A DNA stretch of 64,000 bases, from NCBI RefSeq assembly GCF_905475395.1, contig NC_058337.1, forward strand, positions 111,098,368 through 111,162,367, written 5' to 3'. Origin of the DNA: Chrysoperla carnea. Lineage: Eukaryota > Arthropoda > Insecta > Neuroptera > Chrysopidae. The first letter of the stretch is position 1. Every line of letters starts with the position of its first letter. Below are positions 59,810-64,000 of this stretch, piece after piece. The notes beneath the pieces are model-generated. The model saw only the letters and a program-made list of their open reading frames with translations, did not search any database and was not told the origin of the DNA. Made by a program: the position numbers and the translations under genes.

Positions 59810-60365
59810 AATCAATTAACATGTTATGATTTTTAGTATTTAGATGACCCAGGTCAATGCAGTATTTAAATTTAATTACTGGTTTTATGATTATTGTTGA
59901 AGAATCGTACTAGTTTTATCATAAAAGTATTTATGTTGGGATAAAAGTAATCAAGTGATTATGAAATAAACGCTTTCAAATGAAAGGCAATAAACAAAAT
60001 AAATTCTTTTGAATTTCACAATGAAAGACGGAAGGCCAATTGTTGTTTCTGTTTACAAATAATTTACCGCCGATTTTAAAATCTATAAGTGCTTGGGGAA
60101 TGTTAAAATTTTCGAAATTTTTGAAAAACTTTGATGAAGTGGTCTAAAATTTTGCATTTTGTAGCTTTTTACAAATAAAAGAGAGATTGAATATAAAACG
60201 TAAAATGTTTGCTTGCAATCCTACGTAGTAGTCAGCAATCCAGGTTTAGTGTAATTTTCTATCACAATTCTAAATATAAAGTGCAATCTAGTGTTAAAAT
60301 TTTACACTACATGCATTCGACACGTCAAAATATAAATTAAAGTATATGTCAAATATATTTTAGAA

Positions 60366-62101
60366 ATGTCAAATTACAAACAAGAAAATGATCCATTTAA
60401 TGCATGGAATATTCCTCCATCGCAGTATGGACAACAACCATCGATGGGATTTAATACAGAAACTGACTACAATAATTTACAATCACAACAATTAGGTATA
60501 TAACATTTTTGAAAGGTTATAGTTATGCAAAAGTTTCGTGTAATTTTCAAATACATTTCAATGATTCGTTCAATTTTGATATTTATTATGAAGTTTTATG
60601 ATTATAAATGTGATCCAAATTGGATGATATGATTTTAAATATGTTCGGGTTGTGCCATGTTCTGTGACTTTTAGAAGTTGACGTTTTATTTTGACCTTAA
60701 CACATGGTAAACTAATCACTTTCTGGTGACAAAGCAATAAAGGTACAAAACGAAGAATGTTATTTATCATTAAAGTATTTGTTAAGTGTCGTAACAAGTG
60801 GTTTTTATTTGAAACAAAGCAATTTTTAGAGCTGACGCTGTGAATGTGGGTATTAAATAAGAGTGAGATTATGCGGACAGTATCGTGTGTTTAGCGTGAG
60901 TCTCACGTTAACATAATTTGGAATAGATGATCTGCGCGAATAGAATACTATCTAAGTTTGTTGAACTTTTCTCATATTTTCTGAGGATCAGTGAATGGAC
61001 ATAATCACACTTAGTCAAAAAACCCACAGACCCGTGCCAAATTAGACCCCACTCAAGGCAAGGCCAACTCGCGGATCAGTAAATTAACGCAATCACGGGG
61101 AAAAATCATAATTTTCCCTCAAAAACCTTATGTTCACGCTAATTATCTACTCCAAATTAACTTAACTGGAGATTGCTAAACACACGATAGTGTCTGTATA
61201 TCTTTACCAATTCGATTCTTACTTCCCACCTGGTTTACATGAAATCATAATCATGCCTATCAATATTTTTGATCTAGGGCAAGTTATTCCTCAATAAGTC
61301 CAATTCCAAATTTTAAGGAGCCCAAGGACATTAATGTACATCAAAGTAAATTGCTTTCTAATTTTCAAAATTCTAATTTCCAATTTTTTGTTTATAGATT
61401 TCCAGTCTTTTACCGTGGGCGATCAAAATGGTTACGATCAACAACAACCACCAAATTATTATAATCAAAATGTTCCTCAACAACAATACTACTCAAATGT
61501 GCCGAATATTTTTACACCAGAAACACCATCAGAAATGGCTGATGGCGGAGAGCCAAGTGAATTCGATGAACCGCCGTTATTAGAAGAATTAGAAATATAT
61601 CCAGATCGTATATTAATGAAAACCCTGGCTGTATTAAATCCATTTCATTCACACAGTATCGTAGATGATGCTGAATTCTTAATCAAAGATACCGATTTAG
61701 CTGGACCGGTTGCATTTTGTTTAATATTAGCTGTATGCTTATTTTTATCCGGGAACAAAGCTAATTTTGGTTATATTTATGGTTTATCAGTTATGTCATG
61801 TATTTTAATGTATTGTCTATTGACATTAATGTCTGTCACGGCTGGCGTATTCACGTTAATGGGAGTGGCCTCAATTTTAGGATATTGCCTGTTACCAATA
61901 GTGGCGTTATCAGCATTGGGTGTATTTGTTTCGTTACATAATACACTTGGATTAGCGTTAGCTGCATTAGCTGTTATATGGTCAAGTTTATCAGCATCAC
62001 GATTGTTTGTATCTGTATCAGGAGATAGTTCACAACGACCATTAATTGCGTATCCATGTGCTTTAGTATGTGGTGTCTTTGCACTTTTGGTAGTGTTTTG
62101 A
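60366..62101 (+). CDS. YIPF5: Protein YIPF5 (Yip1 family, ER-Golgi transport)
   Basis: YIPF5 is a multi-pass membrane protein of ER exit sites and cis-Golgi. It interacts with YIF1 and Rab GTPases in ER-Golgi vesicle traffic. Two coding exons: 60366-60495 (ATG after TTTTAGAA, donor GTATAT) and 61398-62101 (acceptor TTTGTTTATAG, stop TGA). They join in phase 1 (G|AT, Asp44) for 277 residues; human YIPF5 is 257. The N-terminal cytosolic part (1-100) is Gln/Asn/Pro/Tyr-rich. Then comes the family hallmark EPPLLEELEI (about 101-110), with KTLAVLNP replacing the human KTLTVLHP. DTDLAGPVAFCL begins the first membrane segment (about 145), followed by GYIYGLSV (second), LMGVASILGYCLLPI (third), GLALAALAVIWSSLSAS (fourth) and AYPCALVCGVFALLVVF (fifth, reaching the C-terminus). 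The first methionine is used; an in-frame ATG at 61334 lies in the intron. The intron (902 nt) holds a MITE. Confidence 0.94.
60874..61197. mobile_element. MITE in the YIPF5 intron
   Basis: GGACAGTATCGTGTGTTTAG (from 60875) and CTAAACACACGATAGTGTCT (to about 61195) are near-perfect inverted ends about 21 bases long. They enclose about 280 bases with more internal inversions (AATTTGGAATAGATGATC near the left, GCTAATTATCTACTCCAAAT near the right). It is non-coding. The target duplication is unclear. It takes up about a third of the intron and does not touch the splice sites. Confidence 0.7.
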
Positions 62102-62187
62102 ACACAAAAAAATGTATATTTTGTTACGAGTTGTGTCCCAAATTTCTTACTAAACTAAAATTGTCAATCATTTTGTAATTTTTAGAG

Positions 62188-62193
62188 AATAAA
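62188..62193 (+). terminator. Polyadenylation signal of YIPF5
   Basis: AATAAA 87 bases after the YIPF5 stop, within a typical AT-rich 3' region. Confidence 0.55.
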
Positions 62194-62199
62194 ATACTT

Positions 62200-63380
62200 A
62201 ATTCTTAATAATAATTAATTTTCATTTTTAATAAAAAAAAAAACAAAAATTAACTGCATTTAATACTTGTTTGCACTTTTGTGTTGGCGTGCAAATAAAC
62301 TAACAAATCTATCCGAGTATCGCCATAAGTTTTAAAAAAGAGTTAGATAGATATATTGACATTTAAAGTTGATTTTTGTAATTGCCTTATTGCTTTTGTA
62401 AAAAAAAATATTTGTACGAGCTCCAATTAAGTTTCGATTAGTAAGGACATTGTCTCTTCTTGATCTACTAGCAGCGATCCAAAAAAAAAAACGTCTCATA
62501 TGAGAGAGAGAGTTGATAAACGTGTATAAAAACATTTATCATCGGTTCTAAATATTTTAATAGATAAACAATATCTTGAGTTTTATCTAATTGAAAGAAA
62601 ATTTAAAAAGATCACCGCAAATTCACAAAATTCAGAAAAAATGCCAATCTTTTGATTATCAAACAGGAAGGCTAGATCGTTTTTAAATAGATTAGATAGA
62701 TTCTAGACACTAGAAATCGTACAGCGATTAGCGACACGCAACTATTATCAACTAGCTATGAACTAGTCGTTTTGCTGCGCAACATTCCTACGTGCAACTC
62801 CCCCTCCCCACACCCCCTTGCGTAGGGGCAGTTTTGTAATGTACGTCATGCTCTATTATTTGACATCCCACTTGGGTATATTTGAAAAAGAATCCTGTTA
62901 ATTATAACCCTGTCGAATAGGAAAGTCCTTATCTTGAATTGTAAAAATTTTATACAGACAAGTGAGTCAGCTTCTCAAGCGGTTTTATGTTATATTTGAT
63001 GAGTTTTCACTTCATGATTTTACACCCCCCACACCAAACCACTATGTATTTGTGTCTGTCTGTCTGTGGCAACGGTGCTTCTAAACAGATGAACTGATTT
63101 TTTGTTTGTTGTTCAGTTTGGAGAGCTACAAGAAAAATACCGCATTTTATCGGGAGTTTTTAAAATTTCACTTGTACCATTTAGGTAATAAATATTGCCT
63201 ATATTTTTAAATAAAAGTATTTGTTTAAAAAATGTAAGCAATGTTATTACGTTGATGATGAAATCATTAAAACTCAATGAGTGAATATCTCAATTATATA
63301 TTTACTTTTTTATGCATGGGATACTTATAATTAAGGAAGAAGGACCCAAAAAATAAAAAAAAATTTTGTCGTTTTGTAAA
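62200..63380. other. YIPF5-WDR61 convergent intergenic region
   Basis: The two genes converge. Contents are a GC-richer block at 62700-62850 with CTCCCCCTCCCCACACCCCC and CCTTGCGTAGGGGCAG, and a family B fragment at 63030-63180 (listed). No additional exon is supportable. Confidence 0.5.
63030..63180 (+). repeat. Dispersed repeat family B, copy near right end
   Basis: GTGTCTGTCTGTCTGTGGCA, AACAGATGAACTGATTTTTT and CAGTTTGGAGAGCTACAAG parallel the cores at 20610-20700 and 22130-22330. Confidence 0.5.
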
Positions 63381-63381
63381 A

Positions 63382-63387
63382 TTTATT
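63382..63387 (-). terminator. Polyadenylation signal of WDR61
   Basis: AATAAA on the minus strand, 32 bases beyond the WDR61 stop codon at 63422-63420. Confidence 0.5.
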
Positions 63388-63419
63388 AATAAGTTTATGT
63401 ATTACAATAATTAAATGAA

Positions 63420-63681
63420 TTACTTCGGACAATCATAAATATTGATATTTCTATCTTCCGATACTGACATTATTTTATTACTATCCGGATTATATTTAAC
63501 GCCCCACACTTGATCACTATGCTCGTTAAATGTATGAACACATTGTTTTGTTGATAATTCCCATACTTTAACTGATTTATCCGAGCTACTTGATACAAAA
63601 TGTGTTCCATCTGGTGAGAAATCAACACTTAATACCCATGATGCATGACCTGATAATGTTCCTGCTACGTTTGCATGTTGT
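63420..63681 (-). CDS. WDR61: WDR61/SKI8 C-terminal exon (partial gene)
   Basis: WDR61 (SKI8/SKIC8) is a WD40 beta-propeller subunit of the Ski complex, which feeds mRNA to the cytoplasmic exosome, and of the Paf1 complex in transcription elongation. This terminal exon follows acceptor TTTGTTTTTTAG (ending at 63682) and starts one base into a codon. It encodes 86 residues: [20 protein letters not shown] opens one WD repeat, continuing [20 protein letters not shown], then [20 protein letters not shown] and [20 protein letters not shown], ending IYDCPK. These correspond to the last two blades of the propeller, and the human protein has nearly the same motifs ([46 protein letters not shown]). 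Full-length WDR61 is about 305 residues, so roughly 70 percent lies beyond the window's right edge. It is transcribed toward YIPF5. Confidence 0.93.
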
Positions 63682-64000
63682 CTAAAAAACAAACAGAAGT
63701 TTATTATTATTATTTCGTCAAATCAAATGCGATTTAGAATGGTCACAAGAATCAAATTTCTTAAGTCTCTGATGATTTCCGATTTTCCAGTATAATTTAT
63801 CATATTTCCAGAATTTTTCGGTTACAATAATCAAATTTCGAAAGTCTCTAGCGATTTTCCATTTTCCAGTATAATTTACTTATTTTCCGAATTTTTCAGG
63901 TACTCAGATTAACACTAAGTTTAACGTTATTATAGAAAGTAGTTTTTGATCGGATAAATTTCAGTTTTGTATTTTTCCTTATGCAATTTCAAAGAATATC
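63682..64000 (-). other. WDR61 intron (partial)
   Basis: No further WDR61 exon is visible before the window ends. It contains a direct repeat: AATCAAATTTCTTAAGTCTC, TGATGATTTCCGATTTTCCA, GTATAATTTATCATATTTCC recurs as AATCAAATTTCGAAAGTCTC, TAGCGATTTTCCATTTTCCA, GTATAATTTACTTATTTTCC about 75 bases later. Confidence 0.6.

Larger units (their letters stand above)
58870..60365. other. NRBF2-YIPF5 intergenic region
   Basis: No exon is supportable. It contains a hairpin with ACGCGGG/CCCGCGT arms (about 59296-59370), a CACGTG palindrome at about 59284, and the palindromic MITE-like segment at 59746-59809. The YIPF5 promoter should lie near its right end; no core element stands out. Confidence 0.5.

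Noticed and set aside
61334..61397. Upstream in-frame ATG of the second YIPF5 exon
   Set aside because: It lies in the intron; the acceptor TTTGTTTATAG at 61397 and the matching phase of the first exon at 60366-60495 give a better start.

Overview
This is an AT-rich nuclear DNA window from an insect. It has split genes with GT-AG introns, long gene-poor stretches, and remnants of mariner, hAT and non-LTR elements. Telomere-like TTAGG runs also fit an insect. I cannot fix the order. There is no operon structure, rRNA, intact tRNA gene or CRISPR array.

Layout. At 3.3-5.1 kb, three minus-strand exons encode the C-terminal part of a secreted, cysteine-rich protein resembling insect follicle cell protein 3C-1; its signal-peptide exon was not found. 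From 5.1 to 26 kb I see no supported gene, only dispersed repeats, two tRNA-derived SINEs and inverted repeats. Between 26 and 31.5 kb lie three minus-strand terminal exons of unnamed genes: a membrane-protein exon broken by a one-base homopolymer slip (26024-26492), and two short exons next to polyadenylation signals (27494-27589 and 31394-31459). From 31.5 to 57 kb the DNA is a repeat landscape: two separate 112-bp tandem duplications, a fold-back mariner element, a LINE 3' fragment, a hAT element with a perfect 8-bp target duplication and a gutted transposase, and a 229-bp satellite-like array.

The right end is the gene-dense part: NRBF2 (autophagy PI3-kinase complex, +), YIPF5/Yip1 (ER-Golgi membrane protein, +) and the last exon of WDR61/SKI8 (Ski and Paf1 complex WD40 protein, -). 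These are independent housekeeping genes. NRBF2 and YIPF5 both act on endomembranes, but I see no evidence that they are co-regulated.

No wholly new biological system is evident. The most interesting items are the fold-back mariner, the hAT derivative, the frameshifted membrane-protein exon, the unassigned terminal exons and the TTAGG-tailed repeats.
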